DNA of 64,000 bases, from contig NZ_JACHGN010000011.1 of assembly GCF_014202315.1 (NCBI RefSeq), positions 248,001 through 312,000 of the forward strand. The letters run 5' to 3'. This stretch comes from Thermocatellispora tengchongensis. Its GTDB lineage: Bacteria > Actinomycetota > Actinomycetes > Streptosporangiales > Streptosporangiaceae. The notes under the pieces are model-generated. The model searched no databases. It saw nothing but the letters and a program-made list of their open reading frames with translations, and was not told where the DNA came from. The translations under genes were made by a program, and so were the position numbers. This document shows positions 1 through 8,892 of the stretch, one piece after another. How positions within the stretch are numbered: position 1 is the first letter of the stretch; the number at the start of each line of letters is the position of its first letter.

Positions 1-491
1 TGGGCCGGGCGCCGGCCGGAGCGGCGGTCGGCATCACCTGGATCGAGTGCGGCGGAGACGGCGCGGACCAGCCAGGCGTTGACCGACAGCCCTTCCCGGG
101 CGGCCGCCTCCTCGATGCGCGGTTTGAGGTACTCGGGGACCCGGAGCGTTATCCGGGACGTGCCTCCCTCATCGGAGTCCGAAGGTGGCGGGGCGGGCGG
201 TCTCTCGGCCTGCCGGACCTCGCCCTCCTCGTCGTACGCGGGGGCCTTGGGCGGTGGTGTCACGACGAATTCGGGGTCGCGCCCGCGCAGCCGCACCTCT
301 ACCGAGCCCGGTGCGAGGTCGTGCGTGATCGCGTCCGCGGCGGCCGACAGAGCCTCCAGCAGCGCGAGCCGCGTGGCCGACTCAAGCGTGGCCGCGAGCC
401 GTTCGGCCAAGGCCCGAGCCTCCTCGCTGCCCGCCCCGGCGGCGATCGCGAGTTCGCGGCGGAGGTGATCGACATACGGCGCAAGGTCCAT
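1..491 (-). CDS. Ribbon-helix-helix (HicB/Arc-like) DNA-binding protein, partial
   Basis: The gene runs off the left edge of the window, so at least 163 residues are visible and the C-terminus is missing. The N-terminal half (MDLAPYVDHLRRELAIAA...) is helical and acidic. After a Pro-rich linker comes a ribbon-helix-helix-like segment: ITLRVPEYLKPRIEEAA, then REGLSVNAWLVRAVSAAL, the pattern of HicB/Arc-type repressors. The start is ATG at 491-489; an in-frame stop lies 15 nt upstream and there is no Shine-Dalgarno sequence, so translation may be leaderless. The start codon sits on a tandem 10-bp palindromic repeat, which suggests autoregulation. Family assignment is by motif only; a partner toxin cannot be seen. 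Confidence 0.75.
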   Translation of the reverse strand, partial: MDLAPYVDHLRRELAIAAGAGSEEARALAERLAATLESATRLALLEALSAAADAITHDLAPGSVEVRLRGRDPEFVVTPPPKAPAYDEEGEVRQAERPPAPPPSDSDEGGTSRITLRVPEYLKPRIEEAAAREGLSVNAWLVRAVSAALDPGDADRRSGRRPA

Positions 492-510
492 GACGTCATC
501 ATGACATCAT
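490..510. promoter_or_regulatory. Tandem ATGACRTCAT repeat over the start of the RHH gene
   Basis: Two near-palindromic 10-mers, ATGACGTCAT (490-499) and ATGACATCAT (501-510), lie 11 bp apart and overlap the ATG of the ribbon-helix-helix gene. The 11-bp period puts both on the same face of the helix, as expected for cooperative binding of RHH dimers. Autoregulation is inferred. Confidence 0.5.
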
Positions 511-565
511 CTGGGCGTCACGGCAATCGAATCAAGCACTATCAGGTGTCATCTAGACGCTGAGC

Positions 566-1685
566 ATGTGGCACTACGACGTCATCACACGCGATCGCCA
601 GCCGCGCGCCGACGGGATCAGGCACGTGGACACCAAGGCGATCATCGCGGGGCTGAGGGCGCTCAACGCGAACACCTACGTCTATCCCATGGCCGGTGAC
701 AACGTGCACTGGACCGACCTGCGGGATGAGTTCCTGCCCGCGGCGGCCGCCGCCGGGATCGACGTCTGGGTGCTGGTGTACTCGCCGAGCCGGGAAAACT
801 GCTGCGTGTCCCGGCCGTTCAAGCACGACTACGTCGCCTGGTCCCGCGAGATCGCCACCCTCGCCAAGAGCCACCCGAACCTGGTCGGCTGGACGGTGGA
901 GACCGTGGAGCCTGTCCCGCCAGGTGCAGCAGCTCGCCAAGCGGCTGCCCGGCACCGAGGTCTACCTGATGCCGTACGCACACCCGCTGAGCCACGCCGC
1001 CCAGAAGCCGACGCTGTCCTACGTCGAGGCGGTCACCAAGAAGGGGGTCGAGCACGTCCGTAGCGGTGAACTCGCCGGGGTCCTGCGGTACAAGCTCCCG
1101 TTCGTCCCCCGCGACCAGGCATGGACGCGCCCCGCGGCCGACAATCTGGCCCGCACGGGCGATGGGCGGCTGAGCTTCGTCGTCCAGAAGCAGACGACCA
1201 CCAAGGCCGGCATGTCGTGTGGCGCGACGCGCAAGACCGTCCTGACCTCAGGGGCGGCCAAGCGGGTGGTGAGCTTCTGGCACCGTGACGGCCGCGGGCC
1301 GGAGCATCCGGCCGGGTACCACATCAAGCAGCTCCTGCTCGACGGCAAGGTGGTCTGGGAGCGGGACGTCGCCGCCGACGCGGCGGACACCTGGGTGAGG
1401 GCGACGGTCGATCTGACGGCCGAGCTGAGCGGGGCGACGAGCGCGACGCTGCGATGGCGCCTGTACGAGCGCAAGGGCGTGAGCGACTACTTCATCGACG
1501 TCGGCGTGGACGACATCGCGCTCACCGGTCTGGCGATGAGCGACCCCGGTATGGAGAACGCCGCCGTCTGGACGCCCACCCTGGCCCGCCAGGGCGGCCC
1601 GGTCTACTGCTCCGCCCAGGTCTACCACGAGAACTACGGTGCCGACCTCGGTGCGCGCATCGCCAAGCTGTATGCCGCCGGGTGA
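566..1685 (+). pseudogene. Frameshifted, 5'-truncated hypothetical exported protein
   Basis: Reading frame 566 to about 905 (WHYDVITRDRQPRADGIRHV..., ending VGWTVETVEP) continues in another frame from about 915 (LSRQVQQLAKRLPGTEVYLMPY...) to the stop at 1685. Both parts use normal high-GC3 codons and read as one protein, so a small deletion or frameshift broke the gene near 905-915. The N-terminus has no signal peptide or Shine-Dalgarno sequence and seems truncated. The first part resembles a TIM-barrel-like fold (N-V-H-W-T-D-L, GIDVWVLVY); the second looks like a beta-sandwich carbohydrate-binding-type domain (SYFIDVGVDDIAL). I do not recognise the family. Confidence 0.6.
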
Positions 1686-1768
1686 GCCCCGGACACGAGC
1701 CGGAGGACCACGCCGCGCTCATCGTCAAGGTCACCACGTGAGCAGTGGCGACGGTCTGCGCCCGCGCC

Positions 1769-3694
1769 TCATCTCCGGGTGAACCAGAGCGCGATCCGCT
1801 CCAGTTCCCCGGCCGGGCCCTCGGCGAGCGTGCGCACGGCCTTGCCGGCGAGATCCACCATGACCACCTTGGACTTCCTGCCCGCGGTGACCACCGCGAG
1901 ATAGTGCCGCTCGTCGAGCCAGCCGTCGAACCGGGCCCCGGCGGCGATCGGCACCACCGCCTCGCGGGCGCCGGTCACGGCGTCCCAGAGGCAGACGCCG
2001 GTGTCGGGTGGCGGGCAGGCGGTGCTGAACACCTCGCCGTATCCGGCGACGGGCGCCACGCCGACAGGGTGCAGCTCGCCCACGTTACGGAAGGAGCGCA
2101 CCTCCCTGCCGGCCAGGTCGAGGACGCGGACGGTGTGGTCGGCGGTCTGGTGGATGACGTGGTCCGGGCCGGCCCAGGAGTAGACGCCGCCGCCGGGCGT
2201 CTTGCCGACCGTGACCGCCTTGGTCGCCGCATCGACGATGACGAAGCCGAGGGTGCGGCCGTTCTCCCGGTCGTCCCAGATGGTGAGCACCAGGCGCTGG
2301 TCCTCGTTCCACTGCAGGTCGGTGACGACGCCGGGCTTGCCGGCGACGCGGAGCTGCACGTCCTCGCCGCGGGCCCGGTCCACCAGCCTGAGGGTGTTGG
2401 CCTCGATGGCGTCGAGGTTGGTGCCGGGCAGCGAGGCGAGGAAGGCGCCGCCGGGTGAGGCCACCGGCATCTGATAATTACCGAAAAATGCGAATTCTCC
2501 GGTTTTGGGGTCGCGGACGTACGCGGCGTGGTTCGTGGGCCCGTCGCCGACGGTGTCGTACGCCGTGGAGAGCCACACCGGATCCGCCGGGTTCTCCCGC
2601 ACCTTGATCGAGGTCTCCGGAACGGTCACCGTGGCCGACGCCGTGAGCGGCATCGGCCCGGCCGAGATCGCGACGCGGTGCGTGGCCGGCGGGGGCGTGG
2701 CCGCCGGCGGGCCGGACGCGCGCGTGGCCAAGTGGTACGCCCCGCCGCCGGCCGCCAGCATCGCGACGGCCACCGCGGCGGCCCCGTGCGCGACCCGCCG
2801 CCGCGCACGGACGCCCCCGACCGGAACGGTGGCGACCGGGTCCGGCTCGGGCGGAGCCGCCGACTCCTTCCCCCTGGCCAGCAGCGCGTCCGGCGGCACC
2901 GGATGGCCGAGCAGCGTCAGCAGCGCGCGGGACGCGGGCGGGCGCCGGTCCGGCTCCTTGGCGAGGCAGCGCGCCACCAGGTCGCGCAGGTCGCCGTCCA
3001 GGTCGCCCAGGTCGGGCTCCCCGGTCAGGATTCGGTTGATCACCGCGGCCGGGTTGCCCGTTCCGAACGGCGGCCTTCCCGTCGCCGCCGCCACCATCGT
3101 GGACGCCCAGGAGAACATGTCCGCCGGCGCGCCCGAGCCGCCGCCCGCGAACTGCTCCGGCGCCATGTACGGCGGCGTGCCCACCAGGTCTCCCCCGGTC
3201 CGCTCGCTCACGTCCAGCCCGCGTGCGATGCCGAAGTCGATCACCCGCGGGCCGTCCCGGCTGAGCAGCACGTTGCCCGGCTTGAAGTCGCGGTGCACCA
3301 CACCCGCCTGGTGGATCGCCGCCAGCGCCGTCAGCGTGCCGATCGCCAGCCGGCGCAGCTCCGCGCCGCGCAGCACGCCCCGCTCCGCGATCACCTCCGA
3401 GAGGGAGGGGCCGTCCACGTACTCGCTGACGATGTACGGCAGGCCGTCCAGGTCGCCCGTCGCCAACACGCTCGCGGTGCAGAACGCCTTGACCCGCCGG
3501 GCCAGCTCGATCTCCCGCCTGAAGTCGCCGAGCGAGTCCTCGGTGCCCGGCCCCGCCCCGTACCGCAGCATCTTGACCGCGACCTTCTCCCCGGACGGCG
3601 ACTCGCCCAGGTAGACCACGCCCTGGCCGCCCGCGCCGATCCTGCCCAGGATGCGGTACGAGGCCACCTCCGCTGGGTCGCCCGCGAGCTGCAT
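1769..3694 (-). CDS. Membrane-anchored Ser/Thr protein kinase with C-terminal propeller-like sensor
   Basis: The protein has 641 residues. The N-terminal kinase domain is complete: glycine loop G20-A-G-G-Q-G25, lysine K41 in VAVK, catalytic HRD at 134-136, N141, DFG at 153-155 and an APE motif (YMAPEQ). A single membrane segment at about 302-323 is followed by an extracytoplasmic region of about 320 residues with WD40/TolB-like repeats (for example YSWAGPDHVIH, RVLDLAGREVRSF). It probably senses an external signal and phosphorylates Ser/Thr of cytoplasmic targets. The start ATG 3694-3692 overlaps the stop of the upstream pseudokinase gene (TGATG), so the two should be co-translated. Confidence 0.9.
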   Translation of the reverse strand: MQLAGDPAEVASYRILGRIGAGGQGVVYLGESPSGEKVAVKMLRYGAGPGTEDSLGDFRREIELARRVKAFCTASVLATGDLDGLPYIVSEYVDGPSLSEVIAERGVLRGAELRRLAIGTLTALAAIHQAGVVHRDFKPGNVLLSRDGPRVIDFGIARGLDVSERTGGDLVGTPPYMAPEQFAGGGSGAPADMFSWASTMVAAATGRPPFGTGNPAAVINRILTGEPDLGDLDGDLRDLVARCLAKEPDRRPPASRALLTLLGHPVPPDALLARGKESAAPPEPDPVATVPVGGVRARRRVAHGAAAVAVAMLAAGGGAYHLATRASGPPAATPPPATHRVAISAGPMPLTASATVTVPETSIKVRENPADPVWLSTAYDTVGDGPTNHAAYVRDPKTGEFAFFGNYQMPVASPGGAFLASLPGTNLDAIEANTLRLVDRARGEDVQLRVAGKPGVVTDLQWNEDQRLVLTIWDDRENGRTLGFVIVDAATKAVTVGKTPGGGVYSWAGPDHVIHQTADHTVRVLDLAGREVRSFRNVGELHPVGVAPVAGYGEVFSTACPPPDTGVCLWDAVTGAREAVVPIAAGARFDGWLDERHYLAVVTAGRKSKVVMVDLAGKAVRTLAEGPAGELERIALWFTRR

Positions 3695-5715
3695 CACCGC
3701 ACCACGGGCGCGAAGTGCAGCACGCCCCGCTTCGGGCTGATGTCGGCCAGCACCCGCTTCACCTCGCCGACGAAGTTCACGATCTTGATCTCTCCCCTGC
3801 CGCCCTTCTTCCGCGTCTCGATGAGCAGGTGGTCCTCGTTGAACCAGCCGAGCAGGCCGACGTCGTCCGGGATCGGCACCGTGGCGACCCGCGTGCCGGT
3901 CGTGGCGTTCCAGACGCAGACGTCCACCACCTTGGGGCAGATGGTGGCGAACAACTTGCCCGAGGGGGAGTACCAGTCGCGGTAGCGCGGCTTGCCCACC
4001 CAGTTCATGGTCCTGATCACCTTGCCGGACAGGTCGTAGAACTGGATCCCGTGACTGTCGCCGGTGCTGTAGCCCCGCGCGACCGTGCCGTCGGGGGTGA
4101 AGGTGAAGATGAGGCTGCCGTCGTCGGTCCACTCCGTCCGCACCACGGTGGCCGTGCGCGCCGCCACGTCCACCAGCACGAACCCCAGGACGTACTCCCG
4201 CTTCTCATCGACAGCCGAAAGCAGCAGCCGCCGCCCGTCCCGGGACCAGATCGGGAACACGGTCTGGTTCGGCTTCTTCACCGTGTTGACGGTGAACTTC
4301 TCCCCGGTGGTCAGGTTGGTGAAGCCGATGTGGTCCCTGTCGGAGTTGTGGAACTTCAGCCCCGGGTTCAGCGCCACCCAGGTGCCGTCGGGCGAGAGCA
4401 CCGGTTCCTCGATCGAGCCGACCGGCTCGAACTCCCCGGAGGGGGCGCGGACGAAGGCCCGGTAGGGGTGCTTGTACTGAAGGTAGGAGGTGAAGCGGAC
4501 GCCGTCGTCGGGGTGCTCGTACAACGTGGCGCCGATGTCGGGCAGTTCGGTGTCGGTCTTCGCCTTGGGGGCGACGCTGCTGACGGGCGCGCTGGTGAAG
4601 CCGGGCGTGATCGGCGGCGGGGTCGTGATCACCGACGCCCGCCCGCCCGGCGGGGACGCGCCGGGAGCGGCGGCGGCCGTGCCCTCCCGGCCCGTCAGCG
4701 TGTAGACGGCACCCCCGGAGAGCACGGCCCCCGCCAGGAACGCCACCGCCACGGCCAGCGCCACCATGCCGCCCCGCCGCACCGGCACGGTCGCGCCCCG
4801 CGAGGGCGGCGGGTCGTACGGCAGGCCCGAGGGCGGGGGCGGCGCACCCGGCCCCGCCCCCGGCCCTGCACCCGCCCCTGCCGGCGGCGCGGTCCCCGCA
4901 CCCGGCACGGCCACGTTCACCGACTCGGTCAGGAACCCGGTCTCGCCCACCAGCCGCAGCAGCGCCTCGCTCGCCGAGGGCCGCCGCGCCGGGTCCTTGG
5001 CCAGGCACGTGAGCACCAGCTCACGCAGGTCGCCCAGCTCCGGCACCTCGGGCTCGCCGTTCACGATCCGGTTCACCGTGCCCGCCATCGACCCGCCCTC
5101 GAACGGCGAGCGGCCCGAGGCGGCGTACACGATCGTGGCCGCCCAGGAGAACATGTCCGCGGCCGGCTCCGCCTCCCCGCCCTGGAGCCGCTCCGGCGCG
5201 GTGAACGCGGGCATCTCGACCTTGCGGGTCGCGGCCGCGCCGGTGGCCTGGATCGCCCGCACCACCCCGAAGTTGATCACGCGTGGCCCGTCCGGCCCCA
5301 GCACCACGTTGCCGGGCCCGATGTCCCCGTGCACCACGTCGGTCTGGTGGATGGCGACCAGCGCGGTGGCCGTGCCGACCGCGAACCGGTGCAGCGCCGC
5401 GTCCCGCAGCCGCTCGCCCGCCTCGGCCGCGGCGCGCAGGGTGGGCCCGTCGATGAACTCGCTCACGACGTACGGCCGGCCGTCCAGAGTCCCGGAGCCC
5501 AGGATCTGCGCGGTGCAGAACGCCGAGGCCCCCTGTAACGGCTCGATCACCCGCATGAACCGCTCACGGTCGGCGTCGGCGGGTAACAACTTGATCACCA
5601 CCCGCTCACCGCCGGGGGATCGCCCCAGATAGGTGCTCTCCCCCAGCCGCCCGAGCAGCCGGTAGGAACCGACTTCACCGGGATCCCCCTCCCGCAGTGG
5701 CCGGATCTCCGGCAT
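3694..5715 (-). CDS. Pseudokinase with transmembrane segment and C-terminal propeller-like sensor
   Basis: The protein has 673 residues and the same layout as its downstream neighbour, but key kinase residues differ. The glycine loop is shortened (GRLGESTYLG, residues 22-31), HRD has become HGD (129-131) and the metal-binding DFG has become NFG (148-150). K42 and N136 remain. It is therefore likely catalytically dead or very weak. A Pro/Gly-rich linker (271-305) leads to a membrane helix at about 317-340 and an outer domain with repeated WSRDGRRLLLS/LIFTFTPDG motifs. The start is ATG 5715, with AGAGGAG 8 nt upstream. As the first gene of a kinase-pseudokinase pair it may be an allosteric partner or signal receptor (inference). 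Confidence 0.88.
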   Translation of the reverse strand: MPEIRPLREGDPGEVGSYRLLGRLGESTYLGRSPGGERVVIKLLPADADRERFMRVIEPLQGASAFCTAQILGSGTLDGRPYVVSEFIDGPTLRAAAEAGERLRDAALHRFAVGTATALVAIHQTDVVHGDIGPGNVVLGPDGPRVINFGVVRAIQATGAAATRKVEMPAFTAPERLQGGEAEPAADMFSWAATIVYAASGRSPFEGGSMAGTVNRIVNGEPEVPELGDLRELVLTCLAKDPARRPSASEALLRLVGETGFLTESVNVAVPGAGTAPPAGAGAGPGAGPGAPPPPSGLPYDPPPSRGATVPVRRGGMVALAVAVAFLAGAVLSGGAVYTLTGREGTAAAAPGASPPGGRASVITTPPPITPGFTSAPVSSVAPKAKTDTELPDIGATLYEHPDDGVRFTSYLQYKHPYRAFVRAPSGEFEPVGSIEEPVLSPDGTWVALNPGLKFHNSDRDHIGFTNLTTGEKFTVNTVKKPNQTVFPIWSRDGRRLLLSAVDEKREYVLGFVLVDVAARTATVVRTEWTDDGSLIFTFTPDGTVARGYSTGDSHGIQFYDLSGKVIRTMNWVGKPRYRDWYSPSGKLFATICPKVVDVCVWNATTGTRVATVPIPDDVGLLGWFNEDHLLIETRKKGGRGEIKIVNFVGEVKRVLADISPKRGVLHFAPVVR

Positions 5716-5997
5716 TCCCCGTTCTCCTCTCAAGGAGCTCAGCCCACCTGTAGGTCAGCAATTATGCGGGGCAACGGGTCGATCGCAGGGGTTCAACGGT
5801 CACGGGGAGTTATGTGGCCTTCGAGGTTCTTGTCCCCGGCTCCGACCGTGGGCGGCCATCGCCGCGGCCTAGCTGGAACGCCGCGTCGCCGTCGTCCATC
5901 GCCCCAACACAATGGCGGTGCTTGCAGCAGCACACAAACCCGCGCTCTCGCGCGGCGGCAGTACGGCGGTCCCGCTCCTCTTCCTTCCACCATGCCC

Positions 5998-6185
5998 GGA
6001 CGCGTGCGGCGCACCGGTTCGACGAGGACCGTGACGATGCCCGTGCCGCCGCCGGGCAGAGGGCCGGAGCCGGTGCTGAGGGTCTGGGCCAGGGTGCCGC
6101 CGGGGAACTTGCCGGCGGGCTCGGACGCGCTCTCACCGGCCTCGGGGGATGAACGCCGCGATGTGGACCAGCCCCTGACGTTCCG
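5998..6185 (-). pseudogene. Relic of an alpha/beta hydrolase
   Basis: On the minus strand, RQGLVHIAAFIP in one frame is followed, after a frame change near 6160, by EAGESASEPAGKFPGGTLAQ and a Gly/Pro-rich stretch ending VTVLVEPVRRTRPG. The join resembles the cap region of salicylate-esterase-type alpha/beta hydrolases (VYVAAFIPEAGES...). Codons in this stretch have strong GC3 bias, unlike the flanks, which argues for former coding. No nucleophile elbow or His remains. Sequence below 5998 also has a coding-like frame (KEEERDRRTAAARERG) that I cannot assign. Confidence 0.45.
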
Positions 6186-6284
6186 GTCGCCGGCGGCGGC
6201 TGCCGGCCCACAGCGAGCGGCTGTCCCCGTCGCCCCGGCAGCGGGCGCACGTGGTGTGGATCCGGAGCACCTTCGACGACGGCG

Positions 6285-6625
6285 ATGCGGGCTCGCCGCA
6301 GTGGGCGCGGGCCGATACGCCGAAGCGGCGGGGCACTGCGGCCAGGCGGCCTCCGCGCGCCGCATCGTCACCCGGTCGGAGGAGGCCGCGCGGCTCACTC
6401 CCCCGCCGTCGCTGCACGCGCGAGCCGTACTGTCGGACGTCGCCCAGGCGGAGGCGCGCTACCAGGCGGCGCCGGCCGCCGACCTGTCCTGGCGCCCCCT
6501 GGCCCGCGCCCGGTTGGCCTACGTCCGCCGGCTGCGCAGGCGCCACCGCGTGGCCGGGAACCTTCCCCAAGCTGGGGATCACGTCCCGATCGGAGCTGGG
6601 AAAAGCGCTCAGGCGGTCCTGCCGG
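6285..6625 (+). pseudogene. Relic of a LuxR-type (large ATP-binding) transcription regulator
   Basis: Pieces of a LuxR-family C-terminus survive in different frames. One is a helical-repeat segment (RYAEAAGHCGQAAS... then ADLSWRPLARARLAYVRRLRRR). The other is the last helix of the HTH (FPKLGITSRSELGKAL, 6565-6610). The central part of the HTH is missing, so this looks like an internal deletion plus a frameshift. The intact homologous layout can be compared with the LuxR-type gene at the right end of the window (GEWLRREGRRQDAREQL ... FGKLGIASRRELR). Confidence 0.5.
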
Positions 6626-6761
6626 CCTACCGGGCTTGCCCGAAAGCGGCAATTGCTTGCTCGATTCTGCCGCAGAACCAGCCCTTTATGACTTAGATAG
6701 GTGTCGGGGTTCCTTGACGGCGTTCGGTGATGAATATCAATCCTTCCGGCGGGAGTATTCC

Positions 6762-7107
6762 GTGGTTGTGGCGCTGGATCTCGATCCCTATTCGCCGGAG
6801 TTCCTGGCCGATCCGTATCCGGCGTACGAGCGGATACGCGAGGCCGGCCCCGTCGTGCGGCTCGAACGGCACGGGATCTACGCGCGCGCCGACGAGGAGG
6901 GACACTCGGCCGACGAGGCCGCGATCCTGGTGAGGTCCATGTTGTCCGCCGAGATCGACACCACCGTGCACGCCCTCGGCAACGCTGCGCGCGTTGACGC
7001 GTCACGTGGCCGCCGTCGAACCCGTCGCGGCACCCCGGCCGATGCTCAACAACGCCCTGCACGGCCTGGACCACCTGCCCCTGCGACTGCGTCCCGCGCG
7101 GCACTGA
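6762..7107 (+). pseudogene. Relic of a bacterial cytochrome P450
   Basis: Three P450 segments are pressed into 346 bp: the N-terminus (LDPYSPEFLADPYPAYERIR, then EAGPVVRLERHGIY), an I-helix region (HSADEAAILVRSMLSAEIDT) and, in another frame, the extreme C-terminus (RPMLNNALHGLDHLPLRLRP, stop at 7105-7107). The heme Cys loop, the ExxR helix and most of the fold are gone. The order matches a real P450, so two internal deletions fit best. It cannot encode a functional enzyme. Confidence 0.65.
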
Positions 7108-7333
7108 CCGGTTCTGCGGGGGAACGGGGCAGGATCAGGCAGAAGTCGGAGACTTCTGGGCAAGGTGAATTCGGTGAACCGGCGTAGTGTTTGAGTCCTC
7201 CGCCGGCGGACTTATCGCCCGGCCCGTCCCGCCCGGGACCACCCGGGTTCGGCAGGCCGGCGCGTGACAATGCCGCTGCTTTTTGAATTCTCGCTGAGCA
7301 AGAAGTTTCGATCGCTTTGGTGGGAGGACCGTG

Positions 7334-7891
7334 ATGACCGACAATGGGCGTGGTGAGATTGAAACGCGAAGTGAGATCTCACTGCGAGTCAACGATGTGG
7401 ATTACCGGGTGGCGGTCGACAACCGCAGGACGCTTCTCGACGCGGTGCGAGACGACCTGGGGCTGACCGGTACGAAGAAGGGATGCGACCACGGGCAGTG
7501 CGGCGCGTGCACCGTCCTGCTCGGCGGGCGCCGAGTGCTCTCCTGCCTCACCCTCGCCGTCGCCGCCGAGGGCGCCGCCGTCACGACCGTCGAGGGCTTG
7601 GCCGGCGACGGCGAGCTGCGCCCGATCCAGGAGGCGTTCGTCCGCCTCGACGGGTTCCAGTGCGGGTTCTGCACCCCGGGGCAGCTCTGCTCCGCGGTCG
7701 GGATGCTCGCCGAACACGCGGCGGGCTGGCCCAGCGCGGTCACCCGCGACGGCTCGCCGGAGCGGACGCCGGAGCTGACCGAGGAGGAGATCCGCGAGCG
7801 GATGAGCGGCAACCTGTGCCGCTGCAGTGCGTACCCCTCGATCGTGCGCGCCATCCTTGAGGCCTCCGCCCGCGAGGCGGTGGCCGGATGA
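7334..7891 (+). CDS. Molybdenum hydroxylase, [2Fe-2S] subunit (PaoA/YagT-like, no Tat signal)
   Basis: This is the 185-residue small subunit of an aldehyde-oxidase/xanthine-dehydrogenase-type enzyme. It carries electrons from the molybdenum centre to FAD. The plant-type ferredoxin cluster motif is GCDHGQCGACTVL plus a later Cys (LSCLT). The C-terminal second cluster motif is QCGFCTPGQ ... GNLCRCSAY. It lacks the twin-arginine leader seen in its counterpart at 58564-59217, so the complex should be cytoplasmic. The start ATG 7334 follows GGGAGGA; GTG 7331 is an alternative. It is the first gene of a three-gene operon; its stop overlaps the next start (ATGA). Confidence 0.93.
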   Translation: MTDNGRGEIETRSEISLRVNDVDYRVAVDNRRTLLDAVRDDLGLTGTKKGCDHGQCGACTVLLGGRRVLSCLTLAVAAEGAAVTTVEGLAGDGELRPIQEAFVRLDGFQCGFCTPGQLCSAVGMLAEHAAGWPSAVTRDGSPERTPELTEEEIRERMSGNLCRCSAYPSIVRAILEASAREAVAG

Positions 7892-8892
7892 GGGAGTTCG
7901 CCTACCGGCGCACGAGCCGGATCGACGAGGCCCTGCACCTCGTGGCCCGGCACGAGGGGGCGCGGTTCCTCGCGGGCGGCACCAATCTCGTGGACCTCAT
8001 GAAGGCCGGGGTCGAGTCACCCGCCCGGCTGGTGGACATCCGGAGCCTGACGCTGGACGAGATCGGCGAGACGCCGGACGGCGGGCTGGTGCTCGGCGCG
8101 ACGGCCACCAACAGCGCCGTCGCCGCCGACCCGCGGGTGCGGGGCCGGTACCCGGCGCTGAGCCAGGCGATACTGCTCGGGGCGTCGGGCCAGTTGCGCA
8201 ACATGGCGACCGTCGGGGGGAACCTGCTGCAGCGCACCCGCTGCGCCTACTTCACCGACACGTCGGAGCCGTGCAACAGGCGGGTTCCCGGCAGCGGATG
8301 CCCCGCGATCGACGGGGCGCACCACAACCACGCGATCCTCGGGTGGACGCGGCACTGCGTGGCCACCCACCCCTCGGACATGGCCGTGCCGCTGATCGCC
8401 TTCGACGCGGTGGTGCGGTATGAGGCGCTGGACGGCCCCGGGGCGATCCCCCTGTCGGAGTTCTACCTCCCCGTGGGCGACCGCCCGGACCGGGAGACCG
8501 CCCTGCCGGACGGAGCCCTGATCACGGCGGTGACGGTACCGGCGGTCAAGGCCGCCGGGAGGTCGCGCTACCGCAAGGTTCGCGAGCGCGCCTCGTACGC
8601 GTTCGCCACGGTGTCCGTGGCGGCGGCGCTCGACGTCCGGGACGGCGTCGTCCAGGACGTGCGGCTGGCACTCGGCGGCGTGGCGTCACGGCCGTGGCGG
8701 GCGCGACTGGCCGAGTCCGCGCTCCGCGGCGGCCCGCTCACGGCCGAGCGGATCAGCGCGGCCGCCGACGTGGAGCTGGCCGCCGCCGAGCCGCTGCGCG
8801 ACAACGCGTACAAGGTGACCCTTGCCCGCAACCTGATCGAGGCGGTCGTGACCGAACTCGCCGCAGACACCGGAGAGGAGAGCAACGGATGA
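7888..8892 (+). CDS. Molybdenum hydroxylase, FAD-binding subunit (PaoB/YagS-like)
   Basis: The medium subunit has 334 residues, with an N-terminal FAD-binding fold (FLAGGTNLVDLMKAG; ATVGGNLLQRTRC) and a C-terminal CO-dehydrogenase flavoprotein domain. The insertion RTRCAYFTDTSEPCNRRVPG, then SGC and later RHC, holds the four Cys that bind an extra [4Fe-4S] cluster in E. coli PaoB, so this belongs to the aldehyde oxidoreductase branch rather than true xanthine dehydrogenases. It overlaps both neighbours by 4 bp (ATGA), giving a tightly coupled operon. Confidence 0.93.
   Translation: MREFAYRRTSRIDEALHLVARHEGARFLAGGTNLVDLMKAGVESPARLVDIRSLTLDEIGETPDGGLVLGATATNSAVAADPRVRGRYPALSQAILLGASGQLRNMATVGGNLLQRTRCAYFTDTSEPCNRRVPGSGCPAIDGAHHNHAILGWTRHCVATHPSDMAVPLIAFDAVVRYEALDGPGAIPLSEFYLPVGDRPDRETALPDGALITAVTVPAVKAAGRSRYRKVRERASYAFATVSVAAALDVRDGVVQDVRLALGGVASRPWRARLAESALRGGPLTAERISAAADVELAAAEPLRDNAYKVTLARNLIEAVVTELAADTGEESNG

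Noticed and set aside
3715-5538. 607-codon plus-strand open frame
   Set aside because: It lies wholly antisense to the pseudokinase gene; composition shows it is a high-GC shadow frame with no domain.
6762-7107. Biosynthetic gene cluster because of the P450
   Set aside because: The P450 is a relic without a heme loop and no biosynthetic core enzymes are present.
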